Positions 9,671-20,074 of a DNA stretch of 64,000 nucleotides are shown here, piece after piece. The stretch's first letter is position 1. Every line of letters starts with the position of its first letter. The notes below the pieces were generated by a model, which saw only the letters and a program-made list of their open reading frames with translations, was not told the origin of the DNA and searched no databases. A program made the translations under genes and the position numbers. Origin of the DNA: Phycisphaerae bacterium (GTDB lineage: Bacteria; Planctomycetota; Phycisphaerae; UBA1845; Fen-1342); NCBI GenBank assembly GCA_030612705.1, contig JAUWNI010000005.1:1-64000 (forward strand), read 5' to 3'.

Positions 9671-10806
9671 GCATTAACCTCTTGCCGGGCCCACGCGTCG
9701 CTCTCCAACAACTCGTCCAGCGTGGGCTGTTCGATCAGGCGGTGCCGCCGGCAAACCTCCTCGGTCACCGCGGCGATCTCGCCAAAACGTATCTGTTCAC
9801 CGCGAAATCGTTCGACGGCCGCCTCGTTGGCGGCGTTCAACACCGCCCCGCTACTGCCCCCACGACGCGCCGCCTCATACCCCAGCCGCAGCGCCGGAAA
9901 TTTCTCAAAGTCCGGCAACTCAAAGTTCAACGAGCCGATCTCGTCCCATCGCAGCGGCTCGGCCAGTCCCGGGACCCGCCGCGGGAACGTTATAGCATAT
10001 TGGATCGGCGTCTTCATGTCAGGTGGTCCGAGCTGCGCGATTACCGATCCGTCGCAATACTCCACCAGCGCGTGAACGATCGACTCCGGGTGCACCAGCA
10101 CGTCGACCTGCTCCGGCCCAACATCGAACAGCCAGACCGCCTCGATCACCTCCAGGGCCTTGTTCATCATCGTGGCGCTGTCGATCGTGATCTTCGGACC
10201 CATTTCCCAGGTTGGGTGTTGCAACGCTTCGGCGAGCGTGGCCTGCTCGATTCGATCCGCGCTCCAGGTCCGAAACGGCCCGCCCGAGGCGGTCAGGTAA
10301 ATCTTCCGAACCTCTTCTCGCCGCCCGCTTTGCAACGCCTGGAACACCGCCGAGTGCTCGCTGTCAACCGGGATCAGCCGACCGCCGCGCTCGCGTGCCA
10401 GCGGCAAGATCAGCGAGCCGGCGATTACGAGCGACTCTTTGTTGGCCAGGGCGATGTCCATTCCGCGTTCGGCGGCCGCCAAGGTCGCCGGCAACCCGGC
10501 CGCCCCCACGATTGCCGACAGAACCAGGTTGGCCTCGCTCTCGGCCACCAATTCGGCCACGCCTGCCGTTCCAGCGAATACCTTTGTTCCGCTCGGGCAA
10601 TCCCGCTTCAGTCCATCGTAACCGCTCTCGGCCCCGATCGCGACCTGCTCGACGCCGAACCGGGCGGTCTGTTGGGCCAGGAGTCGCCAATTGTTCCCCG
10701 CCGCCAACCCGACGATTTCGACTTCATCCCCCAGCGCATTGATGACCTCAAGCGCGGCCTTCCCGATCGACCCGGTTGATCCCAGGATAATGATTCGCTT
10801 CCGCAT
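9655..10806 (-). CDS. dxr: 1-deoxy-D-xylulose 5-phosphate reductoisomerase
   Basis: MRKRIIILGSTGSIGKAALEVI, LANKESLVIAG, PVDSEHSAVFQ, ATMMNKALEVIEA motifs. Confidence 0.96.
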   Translation of the reverse strand: MRKRIIILGSTGSIGKAALEVINALGDEVEIVGLAAGNNWRLLAQQTARFGVEQVAIGAESGYDGLKRDCPSGTKVFAGTAGVAELVAESEANLVLSAIVGAAGLPATLAAAERGMDIALANKESLVIAGSLILPLARERGGRLIPVDSEHSAVFQALQSGRREEVRKIYLTASGGPFRTWSADRIEQATLAEALQHPTWEMGPKITIDSATMMNKALEVIEAVWLFDVGPEQVDVLVHPESIVHALVEYCDGSVIAQLGPPDMKTPIQYAITFPRRVPGLAEPLRWDEIGSLNFELPDFEKFPALRLGYEAARRGGSSGAVLNAANEAAVERFRGEQIRFGEIAAVTEEVCRRHRLIEQPTLDELLESDAWARQEVNACCRR

Positions 10807-11147
10807 GTTCACACTATATATTCGCGCCGCCCCGATGTGTATTTCGCACAACACAAATAACGCCGATAACGCAAATCTCCAACGGGCGGCAGGGGCGAGC
10901 CCGGGGTAAGCCCGGGGTAAGCGTCATTTGCATGGGTACGCTGTCATTCCGAGAAGCGTAGCGCCATTGTCATTCCGAGAAGCGCAGCGCCGAGGAATCT
11001 AGCCCCGAGTCGGATTCCGGCTAGTGCTCTGTGACGCGTGGAATAATGGATAACGCGAAGGGTGGCCCACCTCTTTAGAGGTGGGGGACACAAATAGGGC
11101 CTCGATTCGCGTCCCCCACGGCTAAAGCCATGGGCCACCCATCCGCG

Positions 11148-11238
11148 GAAGAGCCGCGGGCTTCAGCCCGCACGGTCCTTCGGGAAAGGTAGATTCTACT
11201 CCCCGTGGCGCCGCGCGGACTGAAGTCCGCGGCTCCTC
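11148..11238. repeat. Inverted pair of REP palindromes (BIME-like)
   Basis: gaagagccgcgggcttcagcccgcacggt and, inverted, ccgcgcggactgaagtccgcggctcctc. Confidence 0.75.
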
Positions 11239-11410
11239 ATGTTGAACCCATCAATTGATGGCACCCGGCGCTACTGTCATTCAGACACCACCCACTTTCG
11301 TGACGATCGCCCGTGCGGCGGTGGACCGAGCCATTTTATTGACCGGGGTTGTTCGAGGTTCGTAGAATGGGGTGGCGAGCGTTGGTATTCGCAATGATGA
11401 GTAACCGGGC

Positions 11411-12247
11411 ATGATTAACCGCTGGATTGGGATCGCGACGCTGGTATTGATGCTGGGCGTCAACGCGGCGTTGATGATGCGGGATGTGTTACCGGATTGG
11501 ATGGCCGGTGAGCCACCGGTGTCGCGGGCACTGCAACTCGAGTCGGGGGGCGAAAGTCACATACAGCTCGGGATTTACGATCAACAGGGGCATTGCATCG
11601 GATATTCCTGGACCTATAGCAGTCGAAGTGGGGATCTGATCTCGGTTCGACACCGGACCGTGATTGAGTCCCTCAGTTTGCCGCTCGATACGGAAATTCG
11701 GGCGATACGGATCGATACGAATCTGAACTACCTCCGGCACAGAGGCTTGGACGAGCTGCGTGTGTGTGTTTTCGGGCTTGGTATACGGATTCGGCTGGAA
11801 GGAGAATTTTTTCCGCCTAACGATTTCCCGTGCAGGTGGCAGGTTGGCTCGCGGCGGGGTGAGTTTTTACTGCCGGGGGAGGCAACGCGGGCACTCGGGG
11901 ACATGATTCGGCCGTTTGAAAGCCTGACGGGGTTATCGGTCGGTCAGAGTTGGCGGGTTGAGCTGCTGAATCCGCTGTCCGGAGTCATTCCCGACTGGGG
12001 GACGCGGAACATGATGACGGACGGGCTGCTCGTCCGCGTGACGGGGATCGAGGAGATCGAGCATCGCGGAGCGGTGGTTGAGGCTTTTGTGATCGAGGCG
12101 GAGCGGCTGCGCGCGTGGGTGAGCCGGGAAGGCCGCGTGATTCGGCAGGAGTTTGAATTGCCGCTCGTCGGGAAGCTGACGCTGGTGGACGAACCGTACG
12201 ACGATGAGCTGCGTCAGCGGGTGCTGCACGAAGTCCCGGCGAGGTAG
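11411..12247 (+). CDS. Hypothetical protein, upstream of an ABC exporter
   Basis: 278-aa ORF with N-terminal signal/TM segment, immediately upstream of ABC ATPase on the same strand. Confidence 0.7.
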   Translation: MINRWIGIATLVLMLGVNAALMMRDVLPDWMAGEPPVSRALQLESGGESHIQLGIYDQQGHCIGYSWTYSSRSGDLISVRHRTVIESLSLPLDTEIRAIRIDTNLNYLRHRGLDELRVCVFGLGIRIRLEGEFFPPNDFPCRWQVGSRRGEFLLPGEATRALGDMIRPFESLTGLSVGQSWRVELLNPLSGVIPDWGTRNMMTDGLLVRVTGIEEIEHRGAVVEAFVIEAERLRAWVSREGRVIRQEFELPLVGKLTLVDEPYDDELRQRVLHEVPAR

Positions 12248-12266
12248 AGAAACGAGACGCGAACGA

Positions 12267-13082
12267 ATGCGTAAGGCAAGAATACAATCCGAGCAGGTCA
12301 ACGCCGGCAAGCCCGCGAGCCACGACGCGAGCGTGTGCCTGAGCAACGTCTCCAAAAGCTACGGCGACAAGCCGGCGGTGATCGAGTTGTCGCTGGAGCT
12401 TTATGGCGGCGAGATTTTCGCGTTTCTGGGGCCGAACGGGGCGGGCAAAACCACCACGCTGAAGATCACGACGGGGCTGCTGCGGGCCGACGCCGGCAGG
12501 GTCTGGGTCTGCGGCGAGGACATGTCGCGGCGTGGTCGGCGGGCGAAACAGCAGATTGCCTACGTGCCGGATCAGCCGTTTCTGTACGACAAGCTAACGG
12601 GTCGGGAGTTTATCCATTTCGCGCGGGATGTGTACGGGGTGCCGACGGAGGTGGGCGAGCAGCGGTTGGCCGAGTTGATCGAGCGATTGAATATGGATTC
12701 GTTTCTGGATCAGTTGGCCGAATCATACAGCCACGGGATGAAGCAGAAGGTGGCGTTGGCGGCGGCGATGATCCACGCGCCGCGGGTGCTGGTGGTGGAC
12801 GAGCCGATCGTCGGGCTCGATCCGCGAACGATCCGGGTAATCAAGACGATATTTCGGGAGATTGCCGACGGCGGGGGGACGGTCTTTATGTGTACGCACA
12901 CGCTCGACGTGGCCGAAGCGGTCGCGGATCGGATCGGGATCATCAACGCCGGTCGGCTGATCGCGCTGGGGACGCTCGAGGAGCTGCGCGGGATGGCATC
13001 GGCCGGCGGGAGTCTGGAGGATATTTTCCTGCATTTGACCGAAGAGGACGGCGACGGCGTGCCGGAACCGGGCGAGACATGA
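12267..13082 (+). CDS. ABC transporter ATP-binding protein
   Basis: Walker A GPNGAGKTT, signature YSHGMKQKVALAAA, Walker B VLVVDEP. Confidence 0.9.
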   Translation: MRKARIQSEQVNAGKPASHDASVCLSNVSKSYGDKPAVIELSLELYGGEIFAFLGPNGAGKTTTLKITTGLLRADAGRVWVCGEDMSRRGRRAKQQIAYVPDQPFLYDKLTGREFIHFARDVYGVPTEVGEQRLAELIERLNMDSFLDQLAESYSHGMKQKVALAAAMIHAPRVLVVDEPIVGLDPRTIRVIKTIFREIADGGGTVFMCTHTLDVAEAVADRIGIINAGRLIALGTLEELRGMASAGGSLEDIFLHLTEEDGDGVPEPGET

Positions 13083-13097
13083 GCGCTGGAATGAGCC

Positions 13098-14801
13098 ATG
13101 AGTGATTCGGCGACCGTCGAGCGAATGCCCGGAGCCGGGCTGTGGCTGCTGGCACGCTGCCGCGCGGTACAGTTGCGTAATCTGGTTGACCAGCATCTGC
13201 GCGGCGCGCCGGGGCGGACGTTTTTCGTGCTGGTGCTGCTGGTGTTGATCTGGGCGGCGCTGTACCTGTTGCTGGCGCAGATTCTCAAGCACGTGCACAG
13301 TTGGGGGTTGGTGGGGGTCGTGGCCGATCAGCATCTGTTCGTGCATTTCTTTCTCGTACTGGCGGTGATGCTGACGTTTTCCAACGCGATACTGACGTTC
13401 GGCAGCTTGTATGGCCGCGAGGAGGCGGGCTTTCTGCTGGGGATGCCGTTGCGGGCACGCGAGGTCGTGGTGGTCAAGTGGTTCGAGGGGATCGCCTTGT
13501 CGAGTTGGTCGTTTCTGCTACTGGGTGTGCCGTTGATGCTGGCGATCGCACACAGCACGCCGGTGCAGTGGTATTACTACCCGCTGTTTTTGGGGCATTT
13601 CCTGGGGTTTGTCGCGATACCGGCGTGCCTCGGGCTGCTGGCGGCATGGACGGTGGCGATGTGGGCGCCGCGTCGGCCGCTGACAATCGTGATCGCGACG
13701 GGCTGTCTAGTGATTCTGACGGCGATTTACTGGCTCTCAAACATATCGGATAGCGCCCTGAAGTCGGAAGAGTGGCTACAGGTGGTCTTCAAGCAGATCG
13801 GCATAGTCAAACAGCCGCTATTGCCCAGCACCTGGACCGCCAAGGGTATCGTCAGCGCGATGCGGCAGGATGTCGGGCAGAGCCTGTTTTACCTGTTGGT
13901 CGTGCTCGGCAACGGCGCGTTTCTATCGTGGCTGACGGTGAACATTCTGGGGCGTTCGTGGCCGGAGGCCTATAGTCGAGCGCAGCGCGGGCGTTTGCAG
14001 CCGACGATTCGGCGGGGGTGGTTTACCAAGGTGGTGTGCTGGGGGCTGTTCTTCTACCTGCCGAAGAAGCTTTGGCTGGCGATGCTGAAGGACCTGCGGG
14101 GTTTCGCCCGGGACGCCAGACAATGGAGCCAGATGCTGATCATGTTCGGGCTGCTGGTGATCTACGTGCTGAACCTGCGGCGGATGCCGGTTGACTTGGA
14201 CAATCCGCAGTTCAAGGGGTTGGTGGCGTTTCTGAACCTGACCACGGTGAGCTTGATCCTGGCGACGTTCACGAGCCGGTTTGTTTATCCGCTGCTATCA
14301 TTGGAGAGCCAGCAGTTGTGGCTGATCGAGTTGTTGCCGATTCGACGCAGCACGTTACTGTTCGTGAAGTTTCTGTTTGCACTAACCGTGACGGGGTTGT
14401 CGGCGTGCGCGGTGATGGGTTTGGCGGTGAAGATGCTGGAATTGCCGACCGCGTACGCGTGGATGAACGTTTCGATTTGTCTCGGGATTTGCGTGGGATT
14501 GTCCGGGCTGTCGATCGGGTTGGGGGCGCGCTTCCCGGTGCTCAACAATCGGAATCCGGCCCGGATCGCGTCGGGGTTCGGCGGGACGCTGAATCTGATC
14601 GTGAGCATGGTTTTCGTCAGTCTGGAAATGGCCGGCGTGGGCTGGCTGACGTTCAACGAGATGTCGAAGTCGTTCATGTTTTCCAAGGCGCTTTCGCCGG
14701 GGGGGTGGCTGATGGTGGCGGGATTGTTGAGCGTGAGTATGTTGGTCGGCGCCGGGGCGCTGTGGATCGGCGCGCGGCACTTCGAGCGGCTGGAAACCTA
14801 G
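13098..14801 (+). CDS. ABC exporter permease
   Basis: 567 aa with many hydrophobic TM segments, directly after the ATPase gene. Confidence 0.75.
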   Translation: MSDSATVERMPGAGLWLLARCRAVQLRNLVDQHLRGAPGRTFFVLVLLVLIWAALYLLLAQILKHVHSWGLVGVVADQHLFVHFFLVLAVMLTFSNAILTFGSLYGREEAGFLLGMPLRAREVVVVKWFEGIALSSWSFLLLGVPLMLAIAHSTPVQWYYYPLFLGHFLGFVAIPACLGLLAAWTVAMWAPRRPLTIVIATGCLVILTAIYWLSNISDSALKSEEWLQVVFKQIGIVKQPLLPSTWTAKGIVSAMRQDVGQSLFYLLVVLGNGAFLSWLTVNILGRSWPEAYSRAQRGRLQPTIRRGWFTKVVCWGLFFYLPKKLWLAMLKDLRGFARDARQWSQMLIMFGLLVIYVLNLRRMPVDLDNPQFKGLVAFLNLTTVSLILATFTSRFVYPLLSLESQQLWLIELLPIRRSTLLFVKFLFALTVTGLSACAVMGLAVKMLELPTAYAWMNVSICLGICVGLSGLSIGLGARFPVLNNRNPARIASGFGGTLNLIVSMVFVSLEMAGVGWLTFNEMSKSFMFSKALSPGGWLMVAGLLSVSMLVGAGALWIGARHFERLET

Positions 14802-14814
14802 TGCTTTGTCTAGG

Positions 14815-15105
14815 TTAATTTGATGTGTAGTACTTCTTTCGAGGCCGTGATAATACTTAAAGAGGGCAACAATACTCGAGGAGCCGCGGACTTCAGTCCG
14901 CGCGGTCCTTCGGGAAGGGTAAATTCTACTCCCCGCGGCGCCGCGCGAAATGATGGATAATACAAAGGGTGGCCCACCTCTTTAGCTGTGGGCCACCCAC
15001 CTAGGTTAATATGATGTGTCGTGATTCTTTCGGGGCCGTGATAGTAGTTAAAAGAGCAACGATACTCGAAGGACCGGGCGGACTGAAGTCCGCGGCTCCT
15101 CGGGG
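14815..15105. repeat. Two copies of a REP-containing dispersed element, roughly 130 bp and 105 bp
   Basis: Both begin (c)taggttaatNtgatgtgt.gt..ttctttcg.ggccgtgata and run into REP palindromes; third copy inverted at about 28782..28915. Confidence 0.65.
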
Positions 15106-15140
15106 TGAACCCATCAAAGCAACACTGATGGAGCACTAGG

Positions 15141-16823
15141 ATGACCTCAAGCCGGGGAGCACGGGAGTCGGCCGAAGCCGCGCTCGGAAGTACGCAAGTC
15201 GGTGCGTGGGCTAATCGCTTGGCGTGTGTCCTGCTGGTGGTTCTGCTGGGTGGGATTTATCTGGCGACGCTTTATCCGGGGGTGCGGGCCGGCGATTCGG
15301 CCGAGTTGCAGTGGATGTGCGCCCTGCTCGGCGTTTGCCATCCGCCGGGCTATGCGCTGGAGGTGGTGGTCGGCAAATTGTTCAGCGTGTTGCCGATCGG
15401 GTCGTGCGTCGCGTGGCGGATCAATTTCATGCAGGCGGTGTGCGGGGTTGTCGGGTGCCTGGCGTTGTACGGGGCGCTGCGACGGCTGACCGGGCAGATT
15501 CCGCCGGGGCTCGTCGCCGCCATGACGCTGGCGTTCAGCACGATCTACTGGAGGCACGGCACGGCGGCGGAGGTGTATGTTTTTTACAGCATGTTTCTGC
15601 TGTTGGGGGTTTACACGGCGGTCAGGTTTCTGACGAGTGACAAGGCGGGTTGGTTTTTTCTGACGGCGCTGCTGTTGGGGATCTGTGTCGGCGGGCGTCC
15701 GTCGGAAGTGTTGATCCTGCCGGCGCTGGCGGGGTTGTGGCTGGGGTTTCATGGGCGGGTGCGTCTGAGTTTGGGACGAATAGCCGCGGCTGTGCTCGTG
15801 GGGGTGTTGCCGTTTGTTTTCTCGGTTTGTTTTTACATGGTGCGGGAGAATCCGGCGCTGTTGCACGCGCGTGATGATGCGCTGCGTGACGAGATTCTGG
15901 AGGTTGGGACGCCGTTTCCGGAGCTGCCATTTTCGCGGCGGCTGCGTGAGGCGATTTTGTACAGCGTGGGTTTGAAAGGGGCGGGTCGGGAGGATTTCAC
16001 CGCGTTTACATGGGAGCGCGTGGGGTGGGACCTGAACAAGTACGCGTGGCTGTTGAGCGGCAGGGGGGCATTCGGCGACCGGTTCTCAGAGGTTGACACG
16101 CGTAATGATCCGGTGGTCGCGTTTCGGCAGCGCGAGCAGGGGCGGGGAACGAGCATCAGCGCGATCGGGGTGTTGCTGGCATTGGTCGGGATTACGCGCT
16201 GGCGGCGGCAACGCGGCGCGGTGTTGTTGGGGGTGTGGTTGTTTGTCGGCAATCTGATTTTCTATCTGTACATGCACCCGGTGGATAATCTGCATTTCAC
16301 GATTCCGGGTTTGGCCGGGTTGGCGGTGTTGATCGGGTTGGGCGTTTCCACTCGACCAGCAGAGTCCGCCGTGCGGAACAAGCCAAGAAGCAAAGCTCTC
16401 GTCTATCAGGCAGCATGTTTCATAGTCCCGGTGTTTTTGCTGGTTGGCAATTACGGAGTGGTTGATTCACGAACGCCAGAGGTGCGGGAGCATTTGGCGC
16501 TTGGGGCGTTGATAAAGAAGACACCGTTGCCGGACAAGCCGGCGATCATTGCGATGTATTCGCGCGCGCAGACGTTGCGGTGTTTGTATTGGGTGGATGC
16601 CGGGCGGACGGACGTGCGTGTCTTGATCTTTCGCGAGCGGTTTGGGCGGGAAGAGTTGCAGCGGATGGTCACGGGTCTTCGCGCTGGGGGATACACGGTA
16701 TTGTTCGGCACGGAAGCGATCAGCCAGGAAGAGACGAAGCGCATGCTCGCCCGGTGGACGCCGCGGGAGTTGATCGATGTGGGGTTGTTTCGGGTGTTTC
16801 CGCCGGGGGCTGGGCAGCGGTAA
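15141..16823 (+). CDS. DUF2723-like membrane protein (glycosyltransferase-like)
   Basis: Multi-TM; LYPGVRAGDSAELQWMCALLGVCHPPGYALEVVVGKLFSVLPIG typical of the family. Confidence 0.8.
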   Translation: MTSSRGARESAEAALGSTQVGAWANRLACVLLVVLLGGIYLATLYPGVRAGDSAELQWMCALLGVCHPPGYALEVVVGKLFSVLPIGSCVAWRINFMQAVCGVVGCLALYGALRRLTGQIPPGLVAAMTLAFSTIYWRHGTAAEVYVFYSMFLLLGVYTAVRFLTSDKAGWFFLTALLLGICVGGRPSEVLILPALAGLWLGFHGRVRLSLGRIAAAVLVGVLPFVFSVCFYMVRENPALLHARDDALRDEILEVGTPFPELPFSRRLREAILYSVGLKGAGREDFTAFTWERVGWDLNKYAWLLSGRGAFGDRFSEVDTRNDPVVAFRQREQGRGTSISAIGVLLALVGITRWRRQRGAVLLGVWLFVGNLIFYLYMHPVDNLHFTIPGLAGLAVLIGLGVSTRPAESAVRNKPRSKALVYQAACFIVPVFLLVGNYGVVDSRTPEVREHLALGALIKKTPLPDKPAIIAMYSRAQTLRCLYWVDAGRTDVRVLIFRERFGREELQRMVTGLRAGGYTVLFGTEAISQEETKRMLARWTPRELIDVGLFRVFPPGAGQR

Positions 16824-16837
16824 CGGTTGGCGAGAAG

Positions 16838-16904
16838 CACGGGCAAGGACCGCGGCAAGGTTGTCTCTCTAATCGGGGACGTATTGGCGCGGTCCTTGCC
16901 CGTG
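16838..16904. repeat. Perfect 17-bp inverted repeat (possible terminator or palindromic element)
   Basis: cacgggcaaggaccgcg and cgcggtccttgcccgtg separated by 33 bp, just 3' of the preceding CDS. Confidence 0.6.
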
Positions 16905-17083
16905 GCACCCAAGACCGGGCACCCGAGACCGGGTACCTAAAACCCTGATGCCTGATCACTCGGATGCGTCAAAATTCGTATTAGATCCAAAATGAAAAAA
17001 GCGGGCGGGGCAGTAATACCTGCTCCGCCCGTCTTTATGAAAACAACGGCGCTCCGCGATGGGGAGCGCGTTGGTGTCGGCGT

Positions 17084-17710
17084 TTACCGCCGGCGCAGCA
17101 GCGCCAGTCCGCCGAGGGCCAGCAGCACGAGGCTGGTGGGCTCGGGGGCGAAGATAATATTCGCGGTTGGCGAGCTGGTTGTGACCGTAATGTCGTCGAT
17201 GTAGTAGTCGGTGGGATCGTCGCCGGTATAGAGGCGCCCCTCGATGACGAGGGCGTCGCGGCTACCACCGTCGCTGTCAAACGTCCAGCCGAAGCCGATC
17301 TCCTCCCAGCCGATGCCGGAGGTGTAGTCGTAGTTACCGCTGGCTGAGCCCATGTAGTTGGTGATGTCATCGGACGTGGTGTAGTGCGCCCAGATGCGCA
17401 GCGAGGGTGAGACATCCGGCGTGACATCATAGCCCCAGAAACTGGCGTCGATGGTATCGCCGTCGGTTAGCCCGGTGATCCAGGAGAGATACGCCTGCGG
17501 GGTTCCGTCCACGGGATCCTCGGTAACGCGCAGGGCGCGATCACCGCTGTGCACGGGTTCGGGGGCACCGACATTGGTGGGGTTGACCAGGTTGCCGTAG
17601 GAGCCCAGGATCGTGCCCACGCCGTCTTCCCAGCCGTAAGTGTCGGCGTTTGCCGAAGTGACGAAGCAGCAGATGCCAACGATTGCCAATAGACTTACAA
17701 AAGTTCTCAT
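17084..17710 (-). CDS. Secreted PEP-CTERM-type protein
   Basis: Signal peptide MRTFVSLLAIVGICCFVTSANA and C-terminal APEPTSLVLLALGGLALLRRR. Confidence 0.85.
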   Translation of the reverse strand: MRTFVSLLAIVGICCFVTSANADTYGWEDGVGTILGSYGNLVNPTNVGAPEPVHSGDRALRVTEDPVDGTPQAYLSWITGLTDGDTIDASFWGYDVTPDVSPSLRIWAHYTTSDDITNYMGSASGNYDYTSGIGWEEIGFGWTFDSDGGSRDALVIEGRLYTGDDPTDYYIDDITVTTSSPTANIIFAPEPTSLVLLALGGLALLRRR

Positions 17711-18070
17711 TGTCTTACTCCTCCTGTGGAAAGCCGCTAACCGGAACTTGCGGTCACGCGTAGCGGCGACGCGCGCCAAACCCTGTATCGAAAGTGAACT
17801 CCTCACACAAGCAGCCGCACCGGACAACAGGCGCGGGTGAAACGCCGAGGCGAATTGAAGTAAACAGCCAACCGATGGCGTAAGAGTGAACACTATGTGA
17901 AGAATCGATTAATTGATCGATTCGCTCGCCGGGGAAGTGTTCCTCTCCTCTCTCTGTGTATTTTGTAGCACGTTAAGTGGTTCAAGGCAACCGATAATCG
18001 GCTGGAAATATGCCCATTAGTGCCCGACAAAACCGGCGGCGGAAAGTCAGAGCCCGAAGCGCAAGCGAGG

Positions 18071-18170
18071 GACTCTAATTGTCCGCTCGCTTGCGCTTCG
18101 GGCTCTGATTGTCCGCTCGCTTGCACTCAGGGCTCTGATTGTCCGCTTTCGGGTTCTGATTGGCCGAGGT
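18071..18170. repeat. Short tandem repeat (about 30-bp units: gctctgattgtccgctcgcttgc...)
   Basis: Three adjacent units; overlaps the 3' end of the MFS CDS. Confidence 0.65.
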
Positions 18171-19482
18171 CTTCGCGGGCGAGTCGGCGGTAGAGCAGCA
18201 GAGCGGTGACAGCGATGACGATGGCGATGGCGAACGAGCCGTTGCCGAGCAGGTGGTTGGCCAGCAGGCCCAGGAAAGGCATGGAAAGGGCTCGGAAGCC
18301 GGTCAGGGCCACGTGGATGCTCATGTAAAGGTCGGCTTGGTTCCTGCGGGCGAAATGGAGGTGCCCGATGCTCCAGGCGATGATGCCGCCCCCGTGCGAG
18401 ATTCCTTTCAGAATGCGTGCCAGGACGAGGATCGGGATGGCGAGCCAGAAGAGGGAACGGCCGTTGATTCCGATAATCAGCATCGAGACGGCAATACAGG
18501 CATAGGCGGCGACCCAGACTGTGCAATTGACCACGCGAAAACGCACGACACCCACGCGATCAAAATAAGGTGCCCAGAAGCGGATCGCGAGCCAGGAACA
18601 GATTCCGGGAATCACCGCCATCAGAAGGATGGACGGCAGATAATCGAATCCGAGTTCGCGGGTGATGACGACGAGCAGGACCGGATCGGTGAAGAAGTTC
18701 GCCGAGCCGAGCGTGAACTGAGCAGTCATATAACGCCGGTAGGCGTGGTGATGACGGAGGATTGAACCGGCTTCCTTGATGCCGGTCCATAGGCCGGTGT
18801 GGGTTTCGGCCGTGTTGCCGGCGCGGGTGAGGTGTTCGCGATACTCGCGGATTTCGCGGCGTTCACGCCGAATGCGGAAGCGGCGCAGGGGCACCAGCGA
18901 GAGCAGGGTAACCAGCGCGGCGCCGGGGTAGACGAAACGGTAATAGTCCGGATTTGTGTCAAAAACGGCGGCGACCGCGACGCCGGAGATGGGGACGAAG
19001 AGAAAGCGGATGGTCTGTAGTCGGCCGATGATGCGTCCGCGGTGTGAATCGGGGTAATTGACCTGCCAGATCGACGAGCGGAGCGTGAGGAGACCGGTGA
19101 CGAAGAGGTGTGTGGCCCCGATCTGGAAAGCGAAGATCCAGCCGCCCCAGGGCTTCCAGTCGGGCGAGGTAAAGCCGATCGAGAGGATGAGCAGGGCGGC
19201 GCAGGCGGTGAGGAAAGTGAAAAGGGGCATACGTGGTCGCCCACGGATGACGACGCCCCAAAAGACGTTGATAGTCATCATGAAGATCGGGGCGGCCCAG
19301 ACGATGTTTGCCAGCAGCTTGGAAGCGTCGAAGGTTTTGGTGGCGACGATGCCGGCAAGGTTGCCTTCGATCGCTCCGAGGGCCAATGCCCAGATAATGT
19401 AGTGGGTCCGTTCGAGCAGGAAGCTTCGACGGGCGACGGGGGGAATGTCGTCGGAGCGCAGAAAGTCAAAAATACGTTGCAT
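18127..19482 (-). CDS. MFS-like membrane transporter
   Basis: 451-aa multi-TM protein (e.g. LFWLAIPILVLARILKGISHGGGIIAWSIGHLHFA); C-terminus reads into tandem repeat. Confidence 0.7.
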   Translation of the reverse strand: MQRIFDFLRSDDIPPVARRSFLLERTHYIIWALALGAIEGNLAGIVATKTFDASKLLANIVWAAPIFMMTINVFWGVVIRGRPRMPLFTFLTACAALLILSIGFTSPDWKPWGGWIFAFQIGATHLFVTGLLTLRSSIWQVNYPDSHRGRIIGRLQTIRFLFVPISGVAVAAVFDTNPDYYRFVYPGAALVTLLSLVPLRRFRIRRERREIREYREHLTRAGNTAETHTGLWTGIKEAGSILRHHHAYRRYMTAQFTLGSANFFTDPVLLVVITRELGFDYLPSILLMAVIPGICSWLAIRFWAPYFDRVGVVRFRVVNCTVWVAAYACIAVSMLIIGINGRSLFWLAIPILVLARILKGISHGGGIIAWSIGHLHFARRNQADLYMSIHVALTGFRALSMPFLGLLANHLLGNGSFAIAIVIAVTALLLYRRLAREDLGQSEPESGQSEP

Positions 19483-19741
19483 GCGGCAATTCCAAAGCAG
19501 CCATCTTAGCTGGTATTGCCACGGCCGAGTATGAGCTTCGGCGGGTCGTCTTCGGGCAGATTACATCTTGTGGAAGCCGGGTAAGCTTTGACAGCGGACA
19601 TATAAACGGCGATAATATCATGTGGTATCGAGACTTGGACCGCGGCGGGGAGTGACTTGCGTCCGTGGCGAGCAGTAGCGTGTCCGGCGAGGGCATGCCG
19701 CGAGGGTTGCTTGTTCGCAGCCGCACTGGAGGAAATGTGCG

Positions 19742-20074
19742 ATGCTTGCTTTTACGGGAATGCTTAGCCCGTGGCATTGGCTGTTTATCTTGATCGTGGC
19801 GGTGCTGCTGTTTGGGAACCGTTTGCCGGAGATTGCGCGTTCGTTGGGGCGGTCGGTCAACGAGTTCAAGCGGGGGCTGAAAGAGGTGAAGGAAAATTTC
19901 GATGAGGAATTGAAGAACGACAATCCTCCGCCGCGTGAAAAGCTCCAACCACCCGCGGATAAGAAGGATGATGCCATGGAGTACGAGCAGGAGGTGAAGG
20001 AGAAGGCGAAGGAGAAGGAGCCGAGCGAGACGCATAAGGATTCGAGCGGCTTCAATGAGGGGGATTATCGATAA
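19742..20074 (+). CDS. tatA: Twin-arginine translocase TatA/TatB family subunit
   Basis: MLSPWHWLFILIVAVLLFGNRLPEIARSLGRSVNEFKRGLKE plus acidic/lysine tail. Confidence 0.9.
   Translation: MLAFTGMLSPWHWLFILIVAVLLFGNRLPEIARSLGRSVNEFKRGLKEVKENFDEELKNDNPPPREKLQPPADKKDDAMEYEQEVKEKAKEKEPSETHKDSSGFNEGDYR

Noticed and set aside
9682-10779. 365-aa plus-strand ORF antisense to dxr
   Set aside because: Same shadow-ORF pattern opposite a confident gene.
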